Assembly (NCBI GenBank): GCA_015067825.1
Contig: SVLQ01000005.1
Span: 62,001-126,000 of the forward strand
Length of the DNA stretch: 64,000 bases
From: Oscillospiraceae bacterium
Lineage (GTDB): Bacteria; Bacillota; Clostridia; Oscillospirales; QAMX01
Direction: 5' to 3'
Shown here: one piece after another, positions 51,889 through 60,609 of the stretch
Layout: the number at the start of each line of letters is the position of its first letter
How positions within the stretch are numbered: position 1 is the first letter of the stretch
Position numbers and translations under genes: made by a program
The notes under the pieces: model-generated
Seen by the model: only the letters and a program-made list of their open reading frames with translations
Told to the model about the DNA's origin: nothing
Databases searched by the model: none

Positions 51889-54249
51889 ATGCAGCGCTTT
51901 TTTGGAGAATACGGATGGGAAAAGCAATCGCTCGACGGGAGCGATTGGAAGCTCGCTTATGCGCCGCACAGCCGCGTTTGCGTCGATGGGGCGGAGGATG
52001 CGGGAACGATCGCGGCGGTCAAAGCGCTTGGGTATCCGACGGTCGACGCGGTTGTGCCCGGCAATTTTGAACTCGATCTTCTCCGCGCCGGAGAAATCGA
52101 AGATCCGTTTTTCGGCACGAATCCGATCAAGCTGCAGCGGCTGGAATGTCTGCATCTGTTCTACTACCGCCGCTTCGATACCGACTTCTGTTCTGCGGCG
52201 GACGTTACGCTCGAACTGGAGGGTGTGGATACGTTTGCCGATGTTTGGCTCAACGGCGAGAAGATCGCCGCGCTTGATAATATGTTGATCGCCCACAGCC
52301 TTTCCGTTGGCGGAAAACTGCGGAACGGTGGCAACGAGCTTCTTGTGCATATTTCCCCGGCGACGATCGCTGCGCGCCGATACGAGGCGGAACCCGGTGC
52401 GGCTGCGTTTTCTTATAACCACGCATCGTTATACGTGCGCAAAGCGCCGGCGTCGTACGGTTGGGATATTGCGCCGCGATTCGTTTCCGGCGGGCTTTGG
52501 CGCAGCGTTTCGCTGGTAGCACGGCCGAAAGAGCGGATCAAGGACGTGTTTTGCTATACGAAGTGGGCCGATGCACAGACGGCACGCGCCGGGGTTGCCG
52601 TTTGGTATGCGGTCGAGACGGACGCCGACCTGCTCGACGACCTGACGGTTGAGGTGGAAGGCATTTGCGGCGAGAACCGTTTCGGTGGTCAAAGTCGCCT
52701 GTGGCACACCTCCGGCGAGCTGCAATTCGGCGTTTCCGATTGCCGACTTTGGTGGCCGCGGAATTACGGCGCGGCCGATCTCTACGACGTGACGGTCACG
52801 CTGCGGCGCGGCGAGACCGTGCTCGACCGCACTCTGGTGCGCATGGGGATCCGTACGGTTGCGCTCGACCGCACCGGTACGACCGATACGGCCGGAAATG
52901 GCGAATTTTGCTTCCGCGTCAACGGCCGGCGCATCTTCGCACTGGGCACAAACTGGGTGCCGGTCGATGCGTTCCACTCGCGAGACCGCGAGCGTCTGCC
53001 GCAGATTTTGCCGATGCTCTCCGACTTGGGGTGCAATATGGTGCGCTGTTGGGGCGGCAACGTCTACGAAGACGATCTGTTTTTTGAATACTGCGACGAA
53101 AACGGCATTATGGTCTGGCAGGATTTTGCCATGGGTTGCGCGGTCTACCCGCAGGATGAGGCGTTTTTGGCGCGGTTTGCGGCCGAGGCCGAGGCGGTCG
53201 TGCGTCGGTTGCGAAACCATGCGTCGCTATCCTTGTGGGCGGGCGACAACGAGTGCGATATGGCGTATGCGTGGAATGGGCGCGGCGATCCGAACAACAA
53301 CCGCATCACGCGGGAAGTGATCCCGCGCGTGCTCGATCGGCTTGATTTCACGCGACCGTACCTGCCGAGTTCGCCGTACGTCGATGCCGAGGCCTACGCG
53401 AGCGGTGCGCCGACCTCTGAGGATCATCTTTGGGGCCCGCGTGACTACTTCAAGGGGCCGTACTACACGTCAAGCGTTTGCCATTTCGCCAGCGAAACGG
53501 GGTACCACGGCTGCCCGTCCGTGGCGTCGCTGGAAAAGTTTATCTCTGCCGATCAGCTTTGGCCGTGGTCGACCGATGACCGCGAGGTCGACGCCAAGCC
53601 CGACTGGTTGGCGCACGCGGCTTCGCCGGAACTGAACCATAACGGGAACTATGCCTACCGCATTCGTCTGATGGCCGATCAGGTCAAAACGCTCTTTGGC
53701 TCTACCCCGGCAACGCTGGCAGATTTTTCGGCGGCCAGCCAGATCTCGCAGGCAGAGGCGAAAAAGTTCTTCATCGAGCGCTTCCGCATCGGAAAATGGC
53801 GGCGGACGGGGATCTTGTGGTGGAATCTGATCGACGGTTGGCCGCAGATCTCGGATGCGGTCGTCGACTACTACTATGATAAGAAGCTGGCGTACGACTA
53901 TATCAAACGGTCGCAGCAGCCGCTTTGCCTGATGTTTGACGAACCCGACGCGGCCGGCGAGATCACGCTGGTGGCGGTCAACGATCTGCAGAAGGACTGT
54001 GCTATTTCCTATCGGGTCAGCGATGCGCTCAGCGGCGAGACAATTGCGGCAGGGGAAACCGTTGCGGCGGCCAATACGAGTGCGGCGGTCTGCAAAGTGC
54101 CGACGGAAGCCGGCGAGCAGCGGTTTTATCGGATCGAATGGACGTCCGATGGCACACGTGGCGATAACCATTTTATGACTGGGCTCAAGGGGATCGATCT
54201 CGCGTCCTACCGGCAAGCGCTCCAAAACTGCGGATTTCGCAGTGTATAA
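51889..54249 (+). CDS. GH2 glycosidase, beta-mannosidase-like
   Basis: A 786-residue cytosolic glycoside hydrolase of family 2. Residues 1-170 are the sugar-binding jelly-roll (VDTFADVWLNGEKI is typical), 180-290 the immunoglobulin-like domain, 300-620 the barrel. NGIMVWQDFAMGCAVYP and WAGDNECDMAYAW, with the acid/base Glu in the latter (about residue 455), match beta-mannosidases. The nucleophile is probably the Glu in FASETGYHGCPS (about 535). C-terminal beta domain follows. ATG follows GGAGGG. It would release mannose from imported oligosaccharides. Slightly short for the family; signal peptide absent. Confidence 0.92.
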   Translation: MQRFFGEYGWEKQSLDGSDWKLAYAPHSRVCVDGAEDAGTIAAVKALGYPTVDAVVPGNFELDLLRAGEIEDPFFGTNPIKLQRLECLHLFYYRRFDTDFCSAADVTLELEGVDTFADVWLNGEKIAALDNMLIAHSLSVGGKLRNGGNELLVHISPATIAARRYEAEPGAAAFSYNHASLYVRKAPASYGWDIAPRFVSGGLWRSVSLVARPKERIKDVFCYTKWADAQTARAGVAVWYAVETDADLLDDLTVEVEGICGENRFGGQSRLWHTSGELQFGVSDCRLWWPRNYGAADLYDVTVTLRRGETVLDRTLVRMGIRTVALDRTGTTDTAGNGEFCFRVNGRRIFALGTNWVPVDAFHSRDRERLPQILPMLSDLGCNMVRCWGGNVYEDDLFFEYCDENGIMVWQDFAMGCAVYPQDEAFLARFAAEAEAVVRRLRNHASLSLWAGDNECDMAYAWNGRGDPNNNRITREVIPRVLDRLDFTRPYLPSSPYVDAEAYASGAPTSEDHLWGPRDYFKGPYYTSSVCHFASETGYHGCPSVASLEKFISADQLWPWSTDDREVDAKPDWLAHAASPELNHNGNYAYRIRLMADQVKTLFGSTPATLADFSAASQISQAEAKKFFIERFRIGKWRRTGILWWNLIDGWPQISDAVVDYYYDKKLAYDYIKRSQQPLCLMFDEPDAAGEITLVAVNDLQKDCAISYRVSDALSGETIAAGETVAAANTSAAVCKVPTEAGEQRFYRIEWTSDGTRGDNHFMTGLKGIDLASYRQALQNCGFRSV

Positions 54250-54250
54250 C

Positions 54251-54293
54251 AAAAAACGCATCCGATTACAATCAAATCGGATGCGTTTTTTTG
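54251..54293. terminator. Bidirectional intrinsic terminator
   Basis: A 15-bp stem (AAAACGCATCCGATT with its complement) between the convergent GH2 and GH51 genes, with A and T flanks. Confidence 0.92.
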
Positions 54294-54296
54294 TTG

Positions 54297-55796
54297 TTAC
54301 AGTTTGATACGGATCACGTTCCACGAGTACGGTGCGAGCTCGGCTGTGAGGGTCGCACCGTCGATGGCGGCGTTGCCGGATGCATCGGGGCAGACGTTTT
54401 GCGGATCGTCGGCGGTATTGACGGCGCGCTTGTCCGCGTGCGTCATCGTCAGATGTTCGATCACGGCCGGCGCTTTCGCACATGCGGTAAGGTCGACGGT
54501 AAAATCGATGACCTCGTCGGCAGAGCGGTTGACGGCGAAAACGGTCATTTCGCTGCCGTCGTCGCTGACGACTGCGACGGTCTCGACGTAGGGGACTTCG
54601 GGATAACGGCGGACGGAATAGGTCGGGCAGGAGACAATGGGCGTGAGCACGGTGCCGCGGCCGTAGAGCGAGGCGTGGAGGAAGGGGTAGAAAATCGTCT
54701 GCGCCCATGCGCGCCCGCCTTCGTCGACGTTTTCGGTCAAAATCGGGGCGATCACGTTGACGAGCTGGGCGAGACACGCGATCTTTACACGGTCGCAGTG
54801 GCGAAGGAGCGTGATCAGCATGCAGCCGACCAGCAACGCATCTTCCAGGGTGTAGACGTCTTCGAGGCGGTGCGGCGCGACCGTCCATTTCGGGAGCTTG
54901 GCACCGTTGGAGTGGAACCAAACGTTCCATTCATCGAAGGAGAGGTACATCGTTTTGTTCGAATTTTTGATTTTCTTGACGTAATCGGCGATCGCACAGA
55001 CGGTGCGGATGTACTCATCCATCAAAAGCGAACAGGAGAGAAATTCGGGCGTGTCGTCGTTGGGGTTTCCGTAGTAGCTGTGGAGCGAGATGTAGTCGAC
55101 GTGTTCGTAAACGTGGCGCAGAACGGTTTCTTCCCAATTACCGCACATGCCGTAGTGCGACGAACCGCAGGCGACCAGCTCGATGGTCGGGTCGGTCCAT
55201 TTCATCAATTTTGCGGCCTCACAGGCGATTCTGCCGTATTCCTCGGCGGTCTTTGCGCCCATCTGCCATTCGCCGTCCATTTCATTGCCGAGGCACCAAA
55301 GGCGGATGCCGAACGGATCTTCCAGTCCGTTGGCGCGGCGGCGGTCACTCAGTTCGGTGCCGCCGGGGAAGTTGCAGTATTCCACAAGCTGGCGCGCTTC
55401 TTCCGGACCGCGCGTACCGAGGTTGACGGCCATCATCAGCTCCGCACCCGCTCGCTTGCACCACTCCTGGAATTCGTCGATACCGATCTCGTTGGTCTCG
55501 ATGTCGCCCCACGCGAGATCGGCTCTGCGCGGGCGCTTGGCACGGTCACCTGTGCCGTCCTCCCAACGGTAGCCGGAGACGAAGTTGCCGCCGGGGTAGC
55601 GGACGACGGTTACGCCGAGTTTGCGGACGAGCTCCAAAACGTCGCGGCGGAAACCTTGATCGTCGGCGGTGGGGTGATCGGGCTCATAAATGCCGTGGTA
55701 GACCGCACGGCCAAGGTGCTCAATAAACGAACCGAACAAACGCGGATCGACTTTGCCGACCTGAAAGGCGGGATGGAGGGTGAGTTTTGCCTGCAT
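54297..55796 (-). CDS. GH51 alpha-L-arabinofuranosidase
   Basis: Removes L-arabinofuranose from arabinoxylan or arabinan fragments in the cytosol. The 499 residues match family 51. GVTVVRYPGGNFVSGYRWEDG near 62-82 and RPRRADLAWGDIETNE are the family hallmarks. The acid/base Glu is in WCLGNEMDGEWQ (about 175) and the nucleophile Glu in LSFDEWNVW (about 280). The final beta sandwich is complete. ATG follows a GGGGG-type site. Single gene with its own promoter; it pairs functionally with the GH2 enzyme beside it. Confidence 0.96.
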   Translation of the reverse strand: MQAKLTLHPAFQVGKVDPRLFGSFIEHLGRAVYHGIYEPDHPTADDQGFRRDVLELVRKLGVTVVRYPGGNFVSGYRWEDGTGDRAKRPRRADLAWGDIETNEIGIDEFQEWCKRAGAELMMAVNLGTRGPEEARQLVEYCNFPGGTELSDRRRANGLEDPFGIRLWCLGNEMDGEWQMGAKTAEEYGRIACEAAKLMKWTDPTIELVACGSSHYGMCGNWEETVLRHVYEHVDYISLHSYYGNPNDDTPEFLSCSLLMDEYIRTVCAIADYVKKIKNSNKTMYLSFDEWNVWFHSNGAKLPKWTVAPHRLEDVYTLEDALLVGCMLITLLRHCDRVKIACLAQLVNVIAPILTENVDEGGRAWAQTIFYPFLHASLYGRGTVLTPIVSCPTYSVRRYPEVPYVETVAVVSDDGSEMTVFAVNRSADEVIDFTVDLTACAKAPAVIEHLTMTHADKRAVNTADDPQNVCPDASGNAAIDGATLTAELAPYSWNVIRIKL

Positions 55797-55823
55797 AAAC
55801 GTGCCCCCTGAACATTTTTTTCT

Positions 55824-55852
55824 ATCATAACACAGAAAAAGGTGCTTGTCAA
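55824..55852 (-). promoter_or_regulatory. Promoter of the GH51 gene
   Basis: Minus strand: TTGACA (55847-55852), 17 bp, TATGAT (55824-55829), right after the metG terminator. Confidence 0.8.
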
Positions 55853-55856
55853 CCGA

Positions 55857-55888
55857 AAAAACGCTCCCCGGGAAGTTCCCGGGGAGCG
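55857..55888 (-). terminator. Intrinsic terminator of metG
   Basis: A 13-bp perfect stem (55862-55874 with 55876-55888) and a T-run on the minus strand. Confidence 0.9.
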
Positions 55889-55892
55889 CCGG

Positions 55893-57494
55893 CTATTTGC
55901 GGTTTTCGGGCAGGTCGATGCGCGAAAAGAGGATCGGGCAGTCCGGCAGCGGTGCCCCTTGGGCGATTGTCTGCGGCGTCCACTGCGGACGGAGATTCAG
56001 GCGGTCGAGGATCTCTTGCGAACTGGTCGGCAGGAAGGGGTGGAGCAGAGTGGCGAGGTTTGCGATCAACCACGTGCAGGAAAAGATCGCATCATCGCAG
56101 GCCTGCGGATCGGCGGTGCGCGTTTTCCACGGCTCGTGTGCGTCGTAGAATTTGTTGCCTGCGCGCACAAGCTCGAAAGCCTCCGCGAGTGCATCGCGCA
56201 GGGAGGCGCGTTCGATCAGCGTGCCGATCTCGTCAAACGCCGTCTCCACCGTTTGCCGGAGAGCGGGATCGAGCTTCCCGGAAGGGATCGTGCGGCCGAG
56301 GTATTTCGTGATGAATGCCAGCGTGCGGTTGACGAGGTTGCCCCATGCGCCGACGAGTTCGCTGTTGTTGCGTTCCTGAAATTCGCGCCAACTGAAATCG
56401 CCGTCGCGCTTTTCCGGCCCGTTGGCGAAGAAAAAATAGCGGATCGAATCGGGGTGGAATCGCTCAACGAGCTCGCGCGCCCAAATCGCCCAGTTGCCGC
56501 TGGTCGAGATCTTTTTGCCCTCCAGGGTAAGGTGTTCGCTGGAAACGATGTCGTCGGGGAGGCGCCACGGATGCCCCTCGGCGAGGAGAAGCGCGGGCAG
56601 AATGATCGTATGGAAGGGGATATTATCCTTGCCGTGGACGTAGTAGTGGCGGGCGTTGTCGCCGAAGACCTCGGCCAAATCGATCCCGCGCTCGGCACAG
56701 ACACGCGCTGCGGCAGAGAGGTAACCGAGGACGTTTTCGGCCCAAATATAGATCTTTTTATCTTCGAAGCCTTCTTTGGGTACGGGGATTCCCCAATCGA
56801 GGTCGCGTGTGATCGCCCGGTCGCGTAAGCCCTCATCGAGATAGCGCTTTGTGAAGGCTGCGGCGTTTTTGCGCCAATGTGGACATGTGGCCCAAAATGC
56901 GCGCAGCTGCGGTTCGAGCTTGGTCACGAGCAGGTATAGTTCGCTTGCCTCGCGGAATTCGAGCGGGGTATTGCAGGTGGCGCAGTGCGGCGAGAAGAGT
57001 GCGTTGGGTTCTAAAATCTCGCCGCAGGCGTCGCATTGATCGCCGCGTGTCGGGGCTTGGCAGACCGGGCAGAGCCCCGTGACCAAACGGTCGGTCAGGA
57101 GCTTTTGGCAGCGCGGGCAGTAGGCGGTTTTGACGGTTTTGGGTGCAACGTAAGCGCTTTCATAGAGATTTCGGTGGAAATCCTGCACGAAACTCGTGTG
57201 GTGCGGGTCGGTCGTACAGGTGTAGCAGTCGTAGGAAAAGCCGAGCTTTTGGAAGACCTCGCAGAATTCCCGGTGGTAGTGCGCGGCGATCTCGGCCGGC
57301 GATTTTTGTTCGCGGGCAGCGCGGACGGTGATCGGTGTGCCGTAGCAATCGCTGCCGGAAACGTAGATGACGTTGTCGCCTTTGGCGCGGTAGTACCGCG
57401 CGAGTGCATCGCCGGGCAGCAACGCGGCGATGTGTCCGATGTGCAGCGAGCCGTTGGCGTACGGCCATGCGCCGCCGATCAGAATGTGTTTCAT
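55893..57494 (-). CDS. metG: Methionyl-tRNA synthetase, KISTS variant
   Basis: Charges tRNA-Met. The 533-residue class I synthetase has HIGH-type PYANGSLHIGHIAA (residues 11-24), four zinc knuckles in the connective region (CPRC, CPVC, CDACG, CATC), and a KMSKS-equivalent that reads KISTSGNW at about 327-334. The anticodon-binding helical domain is present (to about 520); the C-terminal Trbp111-type dimerisation domain of longer MetRS is absent. The two-zinc, KxSTSxNW form recalls the MetRS2-type enzymes with altered drug sensitivity. A methionine T-box leader controls it. Confidence 0.96.
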   Translation of the reverse strand: MKHILIGGAWPYANGSLHIGHIAALLPGDALARYYRAKGDNVIYVSGSDCYGTPITVRAAREQKSPAEIAAHYHREFCEVFQKLGFSYDCYTCTTDPHHTSFVQDFHRNLYESAYVAPKTVKTAYCPRCQKLLTDRLVTGLCPVCQAPTRGDQCDACGEILEPNALFSPHCATCNTPLEFREASELYLLVTKLEPQLRAFWATCPHWRKNAAAFTKRYLDEGLRDRAITRDLDWGIPVPKEGFEDKKIYIWAENVLGYLSAAARVCAERGIDLAEVFGDNARHYYVHGKDNIPFHTIILPALLLAEGHPWRLPDDIVSSEHLTLEGKKISTSGNWAIWARELVERFHPDSIRYFFFANGPEKRDGDFSWREFQERNNSELVGAWGNLVNRTLAFITKYLGRTIPSGKLDPALRQTVETAFDEIGTLIERASLRDALAEAFELVRAGNKFYDAHEPWKTRTADPQACDDAIFSCTWLIANLATLLHPFLPTSSQEILDRLNLRPQWTPQTIAQGAPLPDCPILFSRIDLPENRK

Positions 57495-57539
57495 AAGGTT
57501 GCCTCATTTCTTGTTGGTTTGGTTACGCGGGGAAAAGAA

Positions 57540-57836
57540 TAAAAAAAGAACGCCCACCTCCCTTGTCAATGCAAGGGACGAGAGCGTTTCCCGTGTTACC
57601 ACCCTAATTCACCTGCCTCTCACGACGGCAGGCCTTATCAAGTTCGGGCAGGAAATGATCTGCCGAAACTCTATCGCTGTGACGGGCGAACCCGGTACAG
57701 CCTAACGGCAGGCCGCTCGGTGTACAGCTCGGAGACCATGTTCGGCAAAATTTGCTTTTCCCGCTCGCAGCGCATCCGAGGATGGCGGGATTCTCTGTAA
57801 AAGCAGCAAGTGCGTACTCTTTCTCGTCAATGCTTT
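57540..57836 (-). promoter_or_regulatory. T-box riboswitch (Met) upstream of metG
   Basis: On the minus strand the conserved T-box core AGGGTGGTAACACG (57594-57607) pairs with the tRNA acceptor end; the UGGU bulge fits ACCA. The specifier codon ATG lies at 57737-57739 in the stem I loop. A terminator (57540-57585) with T-run ends the leader. Uncharged tRNA-Met should therefore turn metG on. Confidence 0.93.
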
Positions 57837-57841
57837 CGGTT

Positions 57842-57870
57842 ATGATACCATAGATGCGGCAATTTGTCAA
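57842..57870 (-). promoter_or_regulatory. Promoter of the T-box/metG transcript
   Basis: Minus strand: TTGACA (57865-57870), 17 bp, TATCAT (57842-57847). Confidence 0.85.
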
Positions 57871-57872
57871 GA

Positions 57873-57889
57873 AAAACCGCCGGATTCCT
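57873..57889. repeat. 17-bp direct repeat, left copy
   Basis: Identical to 58964-58980. The left copy is followed by a decayed partner arm, the right copy is part of an intact terminator. The two flank the AT-rich methyltransferase segment. Confidence 0.8.
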
Positions 57890-57955
57890 CGGTTTACGGA
57901 ATGCGTTGGTTTTGGATCTTGAGCTCCGACGAACTGCCGAAAACGATCGTAGGAA

Positions 57956-57997
57956 AGGCGCCGCGGGATTTTTGGAATCCCGTGGCGCCTTTTTTTG
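57956..57997 (+). terminator. Orphan intrinsic terminator
   Basis: A 15-bp stem (57956-57970 with 57976-57990, one G-U) followed by seven Ts on the plus strand. No plus-strand gene lies before it, so it may be the relic of a lost gene. Confidence 0.85.
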
Positions 57998-58072
57998 TTC
58001 AAATAGTTTGATAAGTAGGAATTTATCGAATGAATCCTCTAAAGACACCTGATAACGTGGCAATAAACAATT

Positions 58073-58837
58073 TTATTTACCATTACCTTTCTTTGCTATT
58101 ACGCAATACCAATCACATGTTTCGGTATATTCACCTGCTTGGATGGGAAAACTGCGAATCTCAATGTCACTATACCCCATTGAAGAAAGCTTATCCAACA
58201 GCAACTTTTGAGAAATTGGATAATAATGCTCCTGGAATATCTCCTTTTGAAAAATACGGTTATCCTTTTCAAAAGTATACAAAAGATTAAAATCAATCGT
58301 TCCGTCAGTGTTATGATCCCAACACTGAACCAAATTAACGCGAGTATCACCGACAAATATTGGGTTGTATGTATAGAACCTTTGCTTTGTCTTTACAACA
58401 TAGTCCCAATTTCGGATATCAAAGTAAAGATACCCACCAGGCACAATCAGTTCATTCATCTGCTCCAGTACGCACAAGAGTTCTTCGTTTGTGACATAAG
58501 CAAGGCTGTTTCCAGTACTTGCAACACAGTCGAAACGCATGGAGAACTTATCGCAAAGATTCCGAAAATCACAGACCTGTAATTGGGCCTCATATCCTTT
58601 GGCTTTGATTTTTTGGTCACAGCGTTCAAGCATGGATTCACTCAAGTCAGAGCCAAACAGCCTTATGCCTAAATCCAGCAATGGAATGGTGACCCCGCCG
58701 CTGCCAATACTGACATCCAGCAAAGTGTTGACATTCTTTCCTTTCAACACTTCAGCCCAGTGTCCCATAAAAGCCTTGTAACGATGTTCGCTTTCCATCA
58801 AATCATAAATATCTGCCCTCTCATATAGTTTAGCCAT
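58073..58837 (-). CDS. Class I SAM-dependent methyltransferase
   Basis: A 254-residue methyltransferase. Residues 38-80 contain the SAM-binding motif TLLDVSIGSGGVTIPLL followed by RLFGSDLSESMLERC; DCVASTGNSLAYV is the later motif and YLYFDIRNWDYV a strand-end acidic motif. No target can be named. Compared with its neighbours the gene is visibly AT-rich, with different codon use, and is flanked by a 17-bp direct repeat, which suggests recent acquisition. AAGGAAGG-type site precedes the ATG. Confidence 0.9.
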   Translation of the reverse strand: MAKLYERADIYDLMESEHRYKAFMGHWAEVLKGKNVNTLLDVSIGSGGVTIPLLDLGIRLFGSDLSESMLERCDQKIKAKGYEAQLQVCDFRNLCDKFSMRFDCVASTGNSLAYVTNEELLCVLEQMNELIVPGGYLYFDIRNWDYVVKTKQRFYTYNPIFVGDTRVNLVQCWDHNTDGTIDFNLLYTFEKDNRIFQKEIFQEHYYPISQKLLLDKLSSMGYSDIEIRSFPIQAGEYTETCDWYCVIAKKGNGK

Positions 58838-58890
58838 ATATATCCTTCCTTTTGCGTTGTCTCGTCAAATTCTAATTTGTCATTTAGTTT

Positions 58891-58919
58891 ATTATATCAT
58901 ATTTTGCGATTTTTTTCAA
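58891..58919 (-). promoter_or_regulatory. Promoter of the methyltransferase gene
   Basis: Minus strand: TTGAAA (58914-58919), 17 bp, TATAAT (58891-58896). Confidence 0.75.
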
Positions 58920-58960
58920 GGATGGTAAAATGGCGCAGTTTCCGACCATATTTCAAACAA

Positions 58961-58998
58961 ACTAAAACCGCCGGATTCCTAAATGCGGAATCCGGCGG
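58961..58998 (-). terminator. Intrinsic terminator of the MBL hydrolase gene
   Basis: A 12-bp perfect stem (58968-58979 with 58987-58998) with TTTTAG on the minus-strand 3' side. Confidence 0.85.
58964..58980. repeat. 17-bp direct repeat, right copy
   Basis: Matches 57873-57889 exactly; overlaps the terminator arm at 58968-58979. Confidence 0.8.
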
Positions 58999-59005
58999 TG
59001 GTGGA

Positions 59006-59797
59006 TCAAAATTCTAAGGTTTGTCCGTCGTGGGCGGCGATCATCCCCAGCTTGGCAAAAATCGCTTCGGTTTCGGCCTGGCCGGGGTGCAGTGTGCGGG
59101 CGAGATGGTCGGCGATCATTTTGGTTTCGGGGGTGATCACGTTGTTTTCGCGGAAGGCTTCCATCAAGAGCGAGAGCATCGGGATCGTGTTATGCGTGCC
59201 GATACGGTAGTTGCCGGGCAGGTCGCCGACGGTGGCGTCGAGGATCATCGCGTCGAAGGTGAAGTGGCGCATCGTTCCCCACGCTTCGGCCATCAGCCAG
59301 CCACCGTCACAACCGTAAAAGAGGCGGGAATCGGCGGATTCGATGATATACTGTAGGGCAGTCTCGCCGGTCTCGCCGATGACGTGGTTGGCAGGCAGAC
59401 CGGTGATACGGATGCCGCCGCCGATGTCGGTCGGTTCAAGGGTGGTGAGCGGGTGGATCGCGATGCGGTGGGCGAGAAGCTCCTCGGAGTTCAAGCAGAA
59501 GGCCTTCGTTGCTTTTTCGTTGCACCAAACGTGCAGTCCGGTGGTGGAGTGGTCGGCGAAGGCGAGCAAGTCGGCGCGGGAAAAGTGATCGCTGTGGGTG
59601 TGCGAGAGGATCAGATCGGTGATCGCGGTGGGATCTGCGCCGAAGCGAAGCGCCTGCTCAAACGATTTGGGCGCGACGTCGAGCAAAATATGGCCGTCGA
59701 GGATCGCGGCACAGGTGCGGCGTCCTTCGTGGGCGTATTCCTCGTCGGAAATTTTCAGCCAGTCGGCAGCACCCGTGCCGAGAAAGAGAAGCTTCAT
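59006..59797 (-). CDS. Metallo-beta-lactamase fold hydrolase
   Basis: A 263-residue metal-dependent phosphodiesterase or phosphohydrolase. LFLGTGAADW at the start and LILSHTHSDHFSR (HxHxDH, about 63-75) are the metal-binding motifs; further His ligands lie in GLPANHVIGE and ADHLARTLHP, and an Asp in YGCDGGWL. The form resembles PhnP or small RNase Z-like enzymes, but those assignments cannot be separated from sequence. A second HD-type His pair in the C-terminal part may replace the usual ligand. Single gene. Confidence 0.9.
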   Translation of the reverse strand: MKLLFLGTGAADWLKISDEEYAHEGRRTCAAILDGHILLDVAPKSFEQALRFGADPTAITDLILSHTHSDHFSRADLLAFADHSTTGLHVWCNEKATKAFCLNSEELLAHRIAIHPLTTLEPTDIGGGIRITGLPANHVIGETGETALQYIIESADSRLFYGCDGGWLMAEAWGTMRHFTFDAMILDATVGDLPGNYRIGTHNTIPMLSLLMEAFRENNVITPETKMIADHLARTLHPGQAETEAIFAKLGMIAAHDGQTLEF

Positions 59798-59875
59798 ATG
59801 TAACGCTCCTTTTTGGGAAGTTTCGGCTTTATTATAGCATGAAACCGGCGATGGCGCAATTCGTTTACGGGCATA

Positions 59876-60244
59876 TTATTTGATTTCTACCGTTTCAACC
59901 TGTACTCTGAACAGTAGGAAATGCTCGTCGGTGACAGAATCAAAGCGCTTGGCTAAAATCGGGCATTCGGCAAGCATTCTCTGTTTCAGTTCCAAATCGC
60001 CGCATTCGGCGGCGATACCGGAAATGCGGATCCAATCTCTGGTGTCCGGCTTTTTGGCGACGATCTGGATATGTTCGTTTGCGCGCATTTGCCGGTGGGC
60101 TTGGTTACGATCGTTGGTGGCGAGATACAGGTATTCGTCCACTTCCATAATCGCGCCGAACGGTCTGCCTGCGGGGCAGTCGCCGTTGACAGTGAGGACG
60201 AAGAAAGAACCGCATTCTTTCAGAAAATCGTACGCTTTACTCAT
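59876..60244 (-). CDS. Pyridoxamine 5'-phosphate oxidase-fold protein
   Basis: A 122-residue flavin-binding split-barrel protein of the small PPOX-like family. FFVLTVNGDCPAGRPFGAIM near the start and YLATNDRNQAHRQMRANEHIQIVA are typical of these FMN-binding proteins (the latter includes the RQM-type contact region). No signal peptide. Substrate unknown; related proteins reduce flavin-coupled or heme-related compounds in anaerobes. ATG at 60244; stop at 59876. Confidence 0.88.
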   Translation of the reverse strand: MSKAYDFLKECGSFFVLTVNGDCPAGRPFGAIMEVDEYLYLATNDRNQAHRQMRANEHIQIVAKKPDTRDWIRISGIAAECGDLELKQRMLAECPILAKRFDSVTDEHFLLFRVQVETVEIK

Positions 60245-60372
60245 GTTAAAACCTCCGTTTTCGTTTCGTTCAAGGGCGTGCTTTACTTCTCATTCCGACG
60301 AAGTCGGATTTCATCGTAAAGCGATTTCATCTGCCGTAGATGGATTTCTTCCACTTGCGGCGGATTTAGCCG

Positions 60373-60406
60373 AAAAAAGCCTAACGCAATTGCGTTAGGC
60401 TTTTTT
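60373..60406 (-). terminator. Intrinsic terminator of tRNA-Arg
   Basis: A 10-bp perfect stem (60379-60388 with 60391-60400), A- and T-runs on both sides. Confidence 0.9.
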
Positions 60407-60407
60407 C

Positions 60408-60484
60408 TGGTACGCCCGAAGGGATTCGAACCCCCGACCTACTGGTTCGTAGCCAGTCACTCTATCCAGCTGAGCTACGGGCGC
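60408..60484 (-). tRNA. tRNA-Arg (anticodon ACG)
   Basis: On the minus strand a full cloverleaf reads from 60484: acceptor GCGCCCG with CGGGCGT (one terminal G-U pair), anticodon arm ACTGG/CCAGT around CTACGAA, anticodon ACG, T arm, and encoded CCA at 60408-60410. The A34 should be edited to inosine, so it reads CGU, CGC and CGA. Confidence 0.95.
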
Positions 60485-60505
60485 GTGTCTTTCGACGACT
60501 TGATT

Positions 60506-60534
60506 ATTATACCATATCTTTCAAAAAAAAGCAA
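60506..60534 (-). promoter_or_regulatory. Promoter of tRNA-Arg
   Basis: Minus strand: TTGCTT (60529-60534), 17 bp, TATAAT (60506-60511). Confidence 0.7.
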
Positions 60535-60609
60535 GGGGTAAATGAAAAAAACACCTACTTTTTTCGCTGAAAAAACGGTGTCCGCAGATTTCTGCGGACA
60601 CCGAAGGAA

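Noticed and set aside
57604..58002. 132-codon minus-strand frame upstream of metG
   Set aside because: It covers the T-box leader and promoter; the RNA structure explains the sequence.
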